In this document: positions 19,989 to 28,277 of the stretch, one piece after another
Numbering within the stretch: the first letter of the stretch is position 1
How the letters are laid out: the number at the start of each line of letters is the position of its first letter
NCBI RefSeq assembly: GCF_006494815.1
Contig: NZ_CP041091.1
Coordinates: 3,858,501-3,922,500 of the forward strand
Direction of reading: 5' to 3'
DNA: 64,000 nt
Source of the DNA: Nocardioides sambongensis
Lineage (GTDB): Bacteria > Actinomycetota > Actinomycetes > Propionibacteriales > Nocardioidaceae
Program-made: the position numbers and the translations under genes
The notes under the pieces: generated by a model
Told to the model about the DNA's origin: nothing
The model's database searches: none
The model's input: the letters and a program-made list of their open reading frames with translations, nothing else

Positions 19989-20843
19989 ATGGGAGAGGTA
20001 CGTCGCCCGCTCGGCGCGACCGGCCCCGCGGACTGGCACGGCGGCGAGTTCGGCGACCGCGGCCGCTGCGTGCTCGCGCCGAACCCCGGGATGATGACCC
20101 TGGACGGCACCAACACCTGGGTGCTCCGCGAGCCCGGGGCGGAGCGGTCGATCGTGGTCGATCCGGGACCGCTGGCCGACGAGCACCTGGAGGCGGTCGC
20201 GCAGGTGGCCGGCCAGGTCGACGCGGTCCTGGTCACCCACCACCACCTGGACCACACCGAGGCAGCGCGGTCGTTCGCGGAGCGGATGGGCTGCGGGGTG
20301 CGCGGCCTGGACCCGGCACAGTGCTGGCGCTCCGACCCGGTCGGCGACGGCGAGGTGCTGTCGGTCGGCGGGCTGGACGTGGAGGTGCTGACCACCCCGG
20401 GGCACACCCGGGACTCGATCTCGTTGCTGCTCGGCGCCGACCGCGCACTGCTCACCGGCGACATGGTGCTGGGCCGGGGCACCACCGTGATCGTGCACCC
20501 CGACGGCGACCTCGCCGGCTACTTCGAGTCGCTGGACAAGATGCGCGGGCTGGTCACCGACGGCCGCGTGGAGACGTTGTGGCCGGCCCACGGACCGGTG
20601 CTCCCCGACGCCGGGGGCGTCCTCGACCACTACCGGGTTCACCGGCGCGAGCGGCTCGCCCAGGTCGAGTCCGCGCTGGCCGCCCTCGGGCTGCGGGCCG
20701 GGGAGCTGGCCCCCGACGTGGCCGACGACCCCGACCTCCCGCGCCGGGTGGTCGAGGTCGTCTACGCCGACGTCGACGAGTCGCTGTGGGGCGCCGCCGA
20801 GTGGTCGGTGCGGGCCCAGCTGGCCTACCTCGCCTCGCGCTGA
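19989..20843 (+). CDS. MBL-fold metallohydrolase (Rv3677c-like)
   Basis: 284 residues. The metallo-beta-lactamase signature HHHLDH (in LVTHHHLDHTEAA) supplies the zinc ligands; LTTPGHTRDS and LTGDMVLG give the others. The N-terminal LAPNPGMMTLDGTNTWVL is typical of the LACTB2-like/Rv3677c branch, whose better-studied members are hydrolases or nucleases. The C-terminal winged region (HRRERLAQVESAL, then EVVYADVDESLWGAAEWSV) also fits. It follows the NUDIX gene by six bases and is probably in its operon. Confidence 0.9.
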   Translation: MGEVRRPLGATGPADWHGGEFGDRGRCVLAPNPGMMTLDGTNTWVLREPGAERSIVVDPGPLADEHLEAVAQVAGQVDAVLVTHHHLDHTEAARSFAERMGCGVRGLDPAQCWRSDPVGDGEVLSVGGLDVEVLTTPGHTRDSISLLLGADRALLTGDMVLGRGTTVIVHPDGDLAGYFESLDKMRGLVTDGRVETLWPAHGPVLPDAGGVLDHYRVHRRERLAQVESALAALGLRAGELAPDVADDPDLPRRVVEVVYADVDESLWGAAEWSVRAQLAYLASR

Positions 20844-20867
20844 CCGCTGCGCGCTCGGGTCCGGCGG

Positions 20868-21260
20868 TCAGGGGAGCAGCACGGCGAGCTTGTCGACCGC
20901 GCGATAGCCGACCGGGACGCCCTCGACCACGCAGGCGATCGAGGTCGAGTGCTCGGTGCGCAGCGGGAGGATCTCCTGGTAGGCGGGCGAGTGGTACCAG
21001 TCCCGGGCGGCCGCGGCGTCGGGGAACTCCAGGATCACCAGGTCGCCGTCCCAGGAGCCCTCGAGGGGGCTGATCGCGCCGCCGTGGACCAGGAACCGAC
21101 CGCCGTACGGCGCCATCGTGGCGTCGATCCGCTCGATGTAGTCGACGATCGCGGGACCGAGGTCGACCTCGCGCAGGTAGGCGACGGCATAGGCCTTGGC
21201 GGGGCTCTCGGTGCTCGTCTCGGTGTTCGTCCCGGTGTTTGTCTCGGTGCTGGCGGGCAT
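20868..21260 (-). CDS. DUF1330 domain protein
   Basis: 130 residues from ATG 21260, preceded by GAGAGGA. A short Ser/Thr/Glu/Asn repeat (TETNTGTNTETSTES) precedes the DUF1330 ferredoxin-like domain: AYAVAYLREVDLGPAIVDYIERID, GGRFLVHGGAISPLEG, and YHSPAYQEILPLR. The fold is dimeric alpha+beta barrel type, with no established reaction. It is divergently transcribed from an XRE/MmyB-type regulator and the shared gap holds a 19-base palindrome, so it is the likely target of that regulator. Confidence 0.85.
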   Translation of the reverse strand: MPASTETNTGTNTETSTESPAKAYAVAYLREVDLGPAIVDYIERIDATMAPYGGRFLVHGGAISPLEGSWDGDLVILEFPDAAAARDWYHSPAYQEILPLRTEHSTSIACVVEGVPVGYRAVDKLAVLLP

Positions 21261-21323
21261 CGTGGTGTCCTCTCGTTGCTCGGATGGGATGCCCCCATCC
21301 CACGCCGAGCAGCCGGGAACGAC

Positions 21324-21342
21324 CATGACCTCGGAGGTCATG
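21324..21342. promoter_or_regulatory. Palindromic operator candidate between DUF1330 and XRE genes
   Basis: CATGACCTC-G-GAGGTCATG is a perfect nine-base inverted repeat with one central base. It is 22 bases upstream of the regulator's -10 box (21364-21369) and about 65 bases upstream of the DUF1330 start, well placed for control of both. Confidence 0.6.
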
Positions 21343-21376
21343 TGCACGGTGACCACCGCGATCTAGGTTGGGAGGC

Positions 21377-22144
21377 GTGAGCACCTCGACCGCCCCGGCC
21401 GGCGCCCTGATCCGCGGCTGGCGGCACCGCCGGCGCCTCTCCCAGGAGGAGCTGGCGCACCGCGCCGAGGTCTCCACCCGCCACCTCAGCTGCATCGAGA
21501 CCGGGCGGTCCCGTCCGACCAGCACCATGCTGCTGCGGCTCTGCGACCAGCTGGAGGTCCCGCTGCGCGAGCAGAACCAGGTGCTGCTCGCCGCCGGTCA
21601 CGCCCCGGTGCACCCCGAGCACGCGCTGGCGGCACCGGCGATGGCGGAGGCGAACGCCGCGCTCGAGACGATCCTCGCCGCCCACGAGCCCTACCCGGCG
21701 CTGGTCGTGGACCGGCACTGGGACCTGGTCACGGCGAACGAGGCCGCCTACGGCCTGCTCGCCGGGGTCGACGCCGACCTGCTCGAGCCGCCGGTCAACG
21801 TGCTGCGCCTCTCGGTGCACCCGCGGGGGCTGGCGCCGCGGATCGACAACCTGACCCAGTGGCGGACGCACCTGCACGAGCGGGTGGCCCGGGAGGCCCG
21901 GCACTCCGGCGACCCGGTGCTGGCGCGGCTCGCCGCCGATCTCCACGATCCGGGGACGCCGGTCGCTCCGGACACTGCCGCGCTCGTCGTACCGCTGCGC
22001 CTGCGCACGCCCGAGGGCGTGCTCTCCTTCGTCTCCACCACCACGGTCTTCGGGACGCCGCGCGAGGTCACCTTGTCCGAGCTGGCGATCGAGGCGTTCT
22101 ATCCGGCGGACGAGCCGACGCGACGCGCCCTGAGTCGCCGCTAG
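21377..22144 (+). CDS. XRE-family regulator with MmyB-like ligand-binding domain
   Basis: 255 residues. An N-terminal Cro/C1 helix-turn-helix (LSQEELAHRAEVSTRHLSCIETGRSRPT) is followed by a MmyB-type PAS-like domain (LVVDRHWDLVTANEAAYGLL, LRLSVHPRGLAPRIDNL, LSELAIEAFYPADEPTRRAL), the fold that binds fatty-acid-like ligands in related proteins. GTG 21377 is preferred because TAGGTT (21364-21369) lies seven bases upstream, a leaderless arrangement. Divergent from the DUF1330 gene, it is probably a local repressor or activator using the palindrome in the gap. Confidence 0.88.
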   Translation: MSTSTAPAGALIRGWRHRRRLSQEELAHRAEVSTRHLSCIETGRSRPTSTMLLRLCDQLEVPLREQNQVLLAAGHAPVHPEHALAAPAMAEANAALETILAAHEPYPALVVDRHWDLVTANEAAYGLLAGVDADLLEPPVNVLRLSVHPRGLAPRIDNLTQWRTHLHERVAREARHSGDPVLARLAADLHDPGTPVAPDTAALVVPLRLRTPEGVLSFVSTTTVFGTPREVTLSELAIEAFYPADEPTRRALSRR

Positions 22145-22189
22145 GGCGGGCATCGGGGTGGCGTCAGGGTGCTGCGTGCGCGACGCGGG

Positions 22190-22867
22190 TCAGCGGGCCC
22201 TACGGGACATGCGCTCCATGTCCATGATCACGACCGAGCGCGGCTCCAGCCGCAGCCAGCCGCGGGAGGCGAAGTCGGCCAGTGCCTTGTTGACCGTCTC
22301 CCGGGAGGCGCCGACCAGCTGGGCCAGCTCCTCCTGGGTGAGGTCGTGGTGGACGTGCACGCCGTCGTCGGCGGAGCGGCCGAACCGGTCGGCCAGGTCC
22401 AGCAGCGCCTTGGCGACGCGGCCGGGCACGTCGGAGAAGACCAGGTCGGCGACGACGTCGTTGGCGCGGCGGAGACGCCCGGCCAGCTGCGCGAGCAGGC
22501 CGCGGGCCACCACCGGGCGGCCCTCGAGCCAGCGCAGCAGGTCCTCGTGCGAGAGGGACGCGAACGCGGCGTCGGTCACCGCGGTCACCGTCGCCGAGCG
22601 AGGGCCGGGGTCGAAGAGCGACAGCTCGCCGAACATCTGGCCGGGGCCCATGATCGCCAGCAGGTTCTCGCGCCCGTCGGACGAGGTCCGACCCAGCTTC
22701 ACCTTGCCGTCGAGGACGACGTACAGCTTGTCGCCGGTGTCGCCCTCGTGGAACAGCACCTCGCCGCGGCGAAGGCGGGACTCCGCCATCGACGACCGGA
22801 GCGCTGTCATCGCCTCATCGTCGAGGGCGCTGAACAGTGGCGCCTGACGGAGTACGTCGTTGTCCAC
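22190..22867 (-). CDS. crp: Crp/Fnr-family cAMP-responsive regulator
   Basis: 225 residues, the size of mycobacterial CRP. The cyclic-nucleotide pocket is complete (GDKLYVVLDGKVKLGR, GQMFGELSLFDPGPRSATVTA with the phosphate-binding FGELS..RSAT). The helix-turn-helix is LTQEELAQLVGASRETVNKAL. GTG 22867 has GGAGG just upstream. It is divergent from nth, the order seen at Rv3676/Rv3674c. A TAGGAT -10 box (22947-22942) and a CRP-like half-palindrome (22951-22966) precede it, suggesting autoregulation. It is expected to be a global carbon/energy regulator. Confidence 0.93.
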   Translation of the reverse strand: MDNDVLRQAPLFSALDDEAMTALRSSMAESRLRRGEVLFHEGDTGDKLYVVLDGKVKLGRTSSDGRENLLAIMGPGQMFGELSLFDPGPRSATVTAVTDAAFASLSHEDLLRWLEGRPVVARGLLAQLAGRLRRANDVVADLVFSDVPGRVAKALLDLADRFGRSADDGVHVHHDLTQEELAQLVGASRETVNKALADFASRGWLRLEPRSVVIMDMERMSRRAR

Positions 22868-22950
22868 GCTTCCTCCAACATCCGTGTGTGTCGTCCCGGA
22901 CCCCCTGGTGAGGCGCCGACCGGCGACACGCGTCGTCGGGAATCCTAGCC

Positions 22951-22966
22951 AGTGGCTCGTTTCACA
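22951..22966. promoter_or_regulatory. Candidate CRP box in the crp-nth gap
   Basis: AGTGG-N6-TCACA matches the TGTGA-N6-TCACA consensus at eight of ten positions. It lies directly upstream of the crp -10 box, about -16 to -31 from the predicted start, where binding would block RNA polymerase. Confidence 0.4.
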
Positions 22967-23018
22967 CCTAACATGCGGCGCTTCCTGGCCTGTCGGCGCC
23001 ACGCCGTAGGCTGCACGC

Positions 23019-23735
23019 GTGCGGCCGATCGACATCACCACCGAGTCGTCGACCCAGCTGGTCCGCCGTGCCCGGAAGATCGACCGGGTGCTCGCCGAGA
23101 CCTATCCCGACGCCCGTGCGGAGCTGGACTTCGACGATCCGTTCCAGTGCCTGGTGGTCACCGTGCTCTCGGCGCAGACCACCGACAAGAGGGTCAACGC
23201 CGTGCGCCCCACGCTCTTCGCGGCCTACCCGGACCCGGCCGCGATGGCCGCCGCGGACCGGGCCCACCTGGAGCAGATCGTCGGTCCGCTGGGCTTCTTC
23301 CGGGCCAAGACCGAGTCGTTGCTCAAGCTGAGCGCGGCGCTGGTCGAGCAGCACGACGGCCAGGTGCCGGGACGGCTGGAGGACCTGGTCAAGCTGCCCG
23401 GCGTCGGTCGCAAGACCGCCAACGTGGTGCTCGGCAACGCCTTCGACGTCCCCGGCATCACCGTCGACACCCACTTCGGGCGGCTGGTGCGACGGCTCGG
23501 GTGGACCACGGAGACCGATCCGGTGAAGGTCGAGTTCGCGATCGCGGGCCTCTTCCCCAAGCGCGACTGGACGATGCTCTCGCACCACCTGATCTGGCAC
23601 GGCCGTCGCCGCTGCCACGCCAAGAAGCCCGCCTGCGGGGCGTGCCCGGTGGCGCGCTGGTGTCCGTCGTACGGCGCCGGCCCGACCGACCCGGTCGAGG
23701 CGGAGAAGCTGGTCCGCACGGAGGGGCCCAACTGA
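23019..23735 (+). CDS. nth: Endonuclease III (DNA glycosylase/AP lyase)
   Basis: 238 residues. It removes oxidised pyrimidines and cleaves the abasic site. The helix-hairpin-helix LPGVGRKTANVVLGNAF carries the catalytic Lys and ITVDTHFGRLV the catalytic Asp; the iron-sulfur loop is C-x6-C-x2-C-x5-C (CHAKKPACGACPVARWC). TLS-type early motifs (LVVTVLSAQTTDKRVN) are intact. GTG 23019 follows TAGGCT (23007-23012) by six bases, a leaderless pattern. It is divergent from crp and followed immediately by the thioredoxin-like lipoprotein gene. Confidence 0.96.
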   Translation: MRPIDITTESSTQLVRRARKIDRVLAETYPDARAELDFDDPFQCLVVTVLSAQTTDKRVNAVRPTLFAAYPDPAAMAAADRAHLEQIVGPLGFFRAKTESLLKLSAALVEQHDGQVPGRLEDLVKLPGVGRKTANVVLGNAFDVPGITVDTHFGRLVRRLGWTTETDPVKVEFAIAGLFPKRDWTMLSHHLIWHGRRRCHAKKPACGACPVARWCPSYGAGPTDPVEAEKLVRTEGPN

Positions 23736-24408
23736 TGTCACCCCGCTTCCCCCGCGCCTCCGGCGCCGGTGTGCGCCGCGCCTCCGGCGCCGTCGCGCTC
23801 GCCGCCGCCGCGCTGCTGCTGGTGGCCTGCGACGACTCCGGTCCGCTGGCCGCCTGCAAGGTCGACGTCACCACCGACGACCTCGTCCAGCAGCGCGAGG
23901 CGGCCGGCATCGCCGACTGCGACACCGAGGCCTGGGCCGCGAGCGGGGAGAGGCGGCCGACCTCCCCGACGTGACCCTGGACTGCCTCGGCAGCACCCGC
24001 ACGGCCTCGCTCGCCGACGTGCACGGCCCCGCGGTGATCAACGTGTGGTCCTCCAACTGCGAGCCGTGCCGGGCCGAGATGCCGGCGCTGCAGGAGTTCT
24101 CGGCCGAGTACGGCGACCAGGTGAACGTGGTCGGGCTGAACTTCCTGGACACCTACCCCGGTGCGGCGATCGACCTGGCCGAGCGCAGCGAGGTCACCTA
24201 CCCCTCGCTCGCCGACGCGTGCGGGGACCTCCAGGAGACCGACCTGGTGCTGGTCGGGCTGCCGCACTTCCTCTTCGTGGCCCCCGACGGGACCGTGAAG
24301 GAGAAGAAGGGCGGCGTGGACAGCGTGGCCGAGATCGTCGAGCTCACCGAGGAGAACACCGGCGTCGACCTGGTCGACCCGGGCGGCCGGGCGGGGGGAG
24401 CCGGATGA
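23735..24408 (+). pseudogene. TlpA-like thioredoxin-fold lipoprotein, frameshifted as read
   Basis: ATG 23735 touches the nth stop. A lipoprotein signal (LAAAALLLVACDDSG, lipobox Cys about residue 34) is followed by a small Cys-containing segment. At the GGGG of 23945-23948 the frame breaks; one frame back it runs EAADLPDVTLDCLGS and then the thioredoxin core VINVWSSNCEPCRAEMPALQEF with the CEPC redox pair. Restored length is about 224 residues. It corresponds to Rv3673c, an exported thiol-disulfide protein next to nth and the NUDIX/marP genes. The downstream NUDIX start overlaps its stop (ATGA). A missing G is likelier than inactivation. Confidence 0.83.
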
Positions 24409-25183
24409 GCCCCGCCGCGCCGCACCCCGACGACCCCGGGCTGCCGGCCGCACCCACGATCCCGGAGTGGTTGGAGCCGGTCGCCGACGGCGCGGCCCGG
24501 ATCGCGGGCAGCGACCTCACCCGGTTCCTGCCCCGGAGGAGGGCACCTCGCGCCGCGGCGCGGTGCTGATGCTCTTCAGCGAGGGGCCCGACGGCGCGGA
24601 GGTGCTGCTCACCGAGCGCGCCCACGACATGCGCTCCCACCCCGGTCAGGTCTCCTTCCCCGGCGGGTCGATCGACCCCGGGGAGACCGTCGTGGAGGCC
24701 GCGCTGCGGGAGGCCGAGGAGGAGATCGGCGTCGACCCTGCCGGCGTGGAGGCGTTCGCCACCCTGCCCGAGCTCTGGCTGCCGCCCTCGGACTTCGCGG
24801 TCACCACGGTGGTCGCCTGGTGGCGCGACCCCAACCCGATCCGGGTCGCCTCCCCGGCCGAGGTGCACGCGATCCACCGGGTGTCGGTGGCCGAGCTGGT
24901 CGACCCCGAGCACCGGATCGCGGTCCGCCACCCCGGCGGCTGGACCGGCCCCGGCTTCCTGATCGGGCCCGACAAGGACGTGATCCTCTGGGGCTTCACC
25001 GGCGGGATCCTGACCCGATTCCTCGACTTCCTGGGCTGGTTGCCCGCGGTCGAGGACGCCCCGGTGCATGATCTACCCGACTACATGCTCGCCGAGTACG
25101 TCCGGAAGACGGCCGACACCGACGACGCCGACGACGGCCTGGACCTGGCCGAACCGAATCCCGCGCCGCGGAAGGACCGATGA
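24405..25183 (+). pseudogene. NUDIX hydrolase of the CoA pyrophosphatase type, frameshifted as read
   Basis: It starts at ATG 24405 with PTIPEWLEPVADGAARI. The frame breaks at CCCC 24531-24534 and continues one frame back: EEGTSRRGAVLMLFSEGPDGAEVLLTERA, MRSHPGQVSFPGGSIDPGE and AALREAEEEIGVDPAGV. The NUDIX box REAEEEIG and the preceding VSFPGGSID (the UPF0035/CoA-type motif) indicate a coenzyme A diphosphatase relative (Rv3672c position). One C restored gives about 259 residues. Its stop overlaps the marP start by ATGA, so tlpA-nudix-marP form one operon. Confidence 0.83.
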
Positions 25184-26370
25184 ACTTCCTCGACATCCTG
25201 CTGGTGGTCCTGGTCGCGGCCTACGCGCTGTCGGGGTACTGGCAGGGATTCATCACCGGCGCCTTCGCCACCGCCGGACTGCTGGCCGGTGGCCTGTTCG
25301 GCATCTGGCTGGCGCCCGTCGTGCTGGGCGGGATCAACCCCTCGTTGTGGGTGTCGCTGGGCGCGCTCTTCCTGGTGATCCTCTGCGCCTCCCTCGGTCA
25401 GGCCGTGCTGCAGTACGTCGGGGCCAAGGCGCGGGACAAGATCACCTGGCAGCCGGCCCGGGTCCTGGACGCGGTCGGCGGCGCGGCGCTCAGCGCGGCC
25501 GCGGTGCTGCTGGTCGCCTGGGCGCTGGGCGTCGCGATCTCCGGGACCCGGATCGGGCCGGTCACCTCGATGGTGCGCAGCTCCGCGGTGCTGGCCAAGG
25601 TCAACGACGTGCTGCCCGACGAGGCCCCGCAGGCGCTGCAGGCGTTCAACAACGTGGTCGGCACCGGCTTCTTCCCGCGCTACCTGGAGCCGTTCGCGCC
25701 GGAGCGGATCGTGGAGGTCGACCCCGGCCCGAAGCGCCTGCTCAGCGACCCCGAGGTCACCGGGTCCGAGGCGAGCGTGGTGAAGATCCGCGGCAACAAC
25801 GCCTGCGGCGCCGGGGTCGAGGGCACCGGCTTCGTGTACGCCGACGGCCGGGTGATGACCAACGCGCACGTGGTCGCCGGGGTCAACGACCCCGAGGTCG
25901 AGATCGGCGGCGGCACCGAGGTGGCCCGCGTCGTCCACTACGACCCCGACCTCGACATCGCGGTGCTGCAGCTCGACACCGGCGGCGCCCCGGCCCTGGA
26001 GTTCGACATCGCGGACGGCGACCCCCCGACCGAACCCGGCGACCCGGTGGCGGTGGTCGGCTATCCGCAGGACGGACCGTTCGACATCCGCAGCGGCCGG
26101 GTCCGCTCCGAGCAGCGCCTGCGCTCGCCGAACATCTACGGCGACGGCACCGTGCTGCGCGAGGTCTACTCCCTGCGGGCCGTGGTGCGGCCGGGCAACT
26201 CCGGCGGCCCGATCCTGACCCCCGACGGCGAGATCGCCGGCGTCGTCTTCGCGGCGTCGGTGACCGACGCCGAGACCGGCTACGCGCTCACCGCGGAGCA
26301 GGTCGAGGCCGCCGCGGCGGCCGGGGTGGCCGGCAACAGCGACGTCGACACCGGCAACTGCGCCACCTGA
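25180..26370 (+). CDS. marP: Membrane-anchored periplasmic serine protease MarP-like
   Basis: 396 residues. Four N-terminal membrane helices (about 5-20, 25-50, 57-80 and 101-121, CvpA-like) anchor a chymotrypsin-fold protease. The triad is H230 (MTNAHVVAG), D259 (DPDLDIAVL) and S341 (RPGNSGGP), nearly the same numbering as M. tuberculosis MarP. C209 and C394 match the two cysteines of its regulatory disulfide. MarP is needed for acid and oxidative stress resistance and activates a peptidoglycan hydrolase there; a similar envelope role is inferred. The co-transcribed thioredoxin-like lipoprotein could act on the disulfide. Confidence 0.93.
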   Translation: MNFLDILLVVLVAAYALSGYWQGFITGAFATAGLLAGGLFGIWLAPVVLGGINPSLWVSLGALFLVILCASLGQAVLQYVGAKARDKITWQPARVLDAVGGAALSAAAVLLVAWALGVAISGTRIGPVTSMVRSSAVLAKVNDVLPDEAPQALQAFNNVVGTGFFPRYLEPFAPERIVEVDPGPKRLLSDPEVTGSEASVVKIRGNNACGAGVEGTGFVYADGRVMTNAHVVAGVNDPEVEIGGGTEVARVVHYDPDLDIAVLQLDTGGAPALEFDIADGDPPTEPGDPVAVVGYPQDGPFDIRSGRVRSEQRLRSPNIYGDGTVLREVYSLRAVVRPGNSGGPILTPDGEIAGVVFAASVTDAETGYALTAEQVEAAAAAGVAGNSDVDTGNCAT

Positions 26371-26449
26371 CGCGCTCGACGGCGGCGTCCGCGTCCCACT
26401 CCGTCGACACGGCCGCTCGGGGGCCGGCGGGGTCCGGCATGCTGGCCCC

Positions 26450-27244
26450 ATGAGCGACTCCACCCGCACCTCCGTCGAGCAGGTCCGCTACTCCTACACC
26501 GACGGCACAGCCCGGATCACGCTGGTCGACGGCGACCGTGGCAACCCGGTCAACAGCGGCCAGGTCGAGCAGCTCTTCGCCGCGGTCCGGCAGGCCGGAC
26601 GCGACGGCGCCCGGGTGATCGTGCTGGCCGCCGAGGGCCGGTTCTTCTCCGTGGGCGGCGACCTGGGCGCGATGGCCACCTCCGCGGACATGCCCGCCTT
26701 CATCGACGACCTCGCCGACGCACTGCACCGGGTGGTCAGCGAGCTGATCCGCTCCGAGGCGATCGTGGTCAGCGCCGTCCAGGGCACCGCGGCGGGGGCG
26801 GGCTTCCCGCTGGCCTGTGCCGCCGACGTCGTGCTGGCGGCGGAGAGCGCGAAGTTCAGCCTGGCCTACACCAAGGTGGGCCTCTCGCCGGACGGCGGCT
26901 CCAGCATGCTGGTCGACTCGCTCGGTCTGCACCGGACGCTGCGGCTCGCCCTGCTCGGGGACCTGCTCACCGCGGCCGAGGCCCAGGCCGCCGGCCTGGT
27001 CGCCCGGGTGGTGCCGGCCGAGGAGCTGGCCGCAGCGGTGGATGCGGTGGTGGCGCAGCTGATCGTCGGCTCGGCATCCGCGCAGGCAGCCACGAAGCGG
27101 CTGCTCCGGGAGCACGCGGTGCCCTCGCCGGAGACCGCGCTGCGGGCCGAGACGCTCTCCATCCGCGGTCTGGCGGGCTCGGCCGACGGCCGGGAGGGCG
27201 TCACCGCGTTCCTGGAGAAGCGGCCCGCCGTTTTCAACGGCTGA
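26450..27244 (+). CDS. Enoyl-CoA hydratase/isomerase family protein
   Basis: 264 residues with the crotonase fold: oxyanion segments FFSVGGDLGAM and GTAAGAGFPLACAADVVLA, then FSLAYTKVGLSPDGGSSMLVDSLG. Both hydratase glutamates are replaced (Pro120 in GAGFPLA and Thr141 in AYTKVG), whereas D148 in SPDGG matches the catalytic Asp of PaaG/ECI-type isomerases. An isomerase acting on an enoyl- or ring-epoxide-CoA is therefore likelier than a hydratase. It stands alone after marP and before the oxidoreductase module, with which it may share a catabolic role. Confidence 0.85.
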   Translation: MSDSTRTSVEQVRYSYTDGTARITLVDGDRGNPVNSGQVEQLFAAVRQAGRDGARVIVLAAEGRFFSVGGDLGAMATSADMPAFIDDLADALHRVVSELIRSEAIVVSAVQGTAAGAGFPLACAADVVLAAESAKFSLAYTKVGLSPDGGSSMLVDSLGLHRTLRLALLGDLLTAAEAQAAGLVARVVPAEELAAAVDAVVAQLIVGSASAQAATKRLLREHAVPSPETALRAETLSIRGLAGSADGREGVTAFLEKRPAVFNG

Positions 27245-27311
27245 GCCCCGCGCCGGCGGCGTCGGCCGACCCGCACCGGCGCCGGTCGCCCGCCGACCCG
27301 CCGAGCCGGCG

Positions 27312-28199
27312 TCAGGTGCGGTGCGGGACCGGGCAACCCGGCGACGTCGCTCGTTCGCCGGGGAAGGTGCCCAGGTCGGCGAGCGCGTAGCCGTTCGGAT
27401 AGCTCTTGATCCGCGGGAGGTCCGCGGTGAAGGTCGGCTTGCGGTTGGACGGGGTGTGCCGCAGCAGCCGGGCCCGTGCTCGCATCGCGGCACGGCTCAG
27501 CCGGGTGATCGACGGGTGCGGGGCGTCGTACCGGAAGGCGCGGAGCAGGGGCTCGTCCATCAGGGCGCGACTGAACACCTCGACCGGTCGGCGCACGGGC
27601 CGCGGGTAGAACGTGCACATCAGGTCGAGTGTGGCGTCGGCGACCCGCCGCCCGCCCTCGTCGTAGGCGAAGTGCTCGCGCTCGTAGTCGTCCACCAGGT
27701 GCAGGAACCCGTCGTAGGTGTCGGGCACGTCCTTGATGTTCATGTGCCGGCCGAGGGTGCGGTAGTAGTTGACGGTCGCCCGCAGCTCGGTCTCGGTGAG
27801 CGAGCGCCAGCCGTAGTCGTCGAGCCACCGCTTCGGCACCACCACGAAGGTGGAGAGCACGTAGCGCAGGTCGTCGTTACTGATGTCGTACATCTTGTGC
27901 ATCTGGTTGATCCGGCGCATCGCGGTGCGGCCCTGCTCGGAGTCGAACCCGTGCACGAACGGTGCCTCGAGGAGCAGCGTGGTGTCGTCGTACCGCTTCT
28001 GGCAGGCCTCGGTGAACTGGCCGGTCTCGAAGAGCAGCCGCCCGATGCTGGGCACCGCGTAGGTGCGGAAGAGGGCGAAGCTGAGCGACTGGGTGATGTC
28101 CCAGGTGAACTCGTAGAGCGAGAGGTTCTGCACGATCTCGACGTAGTCGGTCTCGGGGTCGAGCTGCTCGTTGCGGTCCCGCCACAGTGACTTCGGCAT
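27312..28199 (-). CDS. MpaB-type oxygenase family protein (DUF2236)
   Basis: 295 residues from ATG 28199. The DUF2236 fold is seen in the histidine- and arginine-rich helices (ALFRTYAVPSIGRLLFETGQF, RYDDTTLLL, MHKMYDISNDDLRYVLSTFVVVPKRW, GRHMNIKDVP). Family members include the heme rubber oxygenase Lcp and fungal MpaB; most bacterial ones are uncharacterised. The start is supported by TAGCGT at 28212-28207, seven bases upstream (leaderless pattern). It is divergent from the flavin oxidoreductase gene and shares the GAGAAC-GT-GTTCTC palindrome in the gap, so co-regulation is likely. Confidence 0.8.
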   Translation of the reverse strand: MPKSLWRDRNEQLDPETDYVEIVQNLSLYEFTWDITQSLSFALFRTYAVPSIGRLLFETGQFTEACQKRYDDTTLLLEAPFVHGFDSEQGRTAMRRINQMHKMYDISNDDLRYVLSTFVVVPKRWLDDYGWRSLTETELRATVNYYRTLGRHMNIKDVPDTYDGFLHLVDDYEREHFAYDEGGRRVADATLDLMCTFYPRPVRRPVEVFSRALMDEPLLRAFRYDAPHPSITRLSRAAMRARARLLRHTPSNRKPTFTADLPRIKSYPNGYALADLGTFPGERATSPGCPVPHRT

Positions 28200-28241
28200 G
28201 CCGGGCACGCTAGCGGGAAGCAGGCTCGCCCGGAATGCAAC

Positions 28242-28255
28242 GAGAACGTGTTCTC
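28242..28255. promoter_or_regulatory. Palindromic operator candidate, copy 1 of the AGAAC-NN-GTTCT motif
   Basis: GAGAACGTGTTCTC is a perfect palindrome in the 78-base gap between the DUF2236 and flavin oxidoreductase genes, overlapping the likely -35 region of the latter. Its core AGAAC-NN-GTTCT is shared with the site at 29543-29558 and resembles the TNNAACNNGTTNNA motif bound by the TetR regulator KstR. Confidence 0.65.
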
Positions 28256-28277
28256 ATCATCCGGTTAGGGTGCGCGG

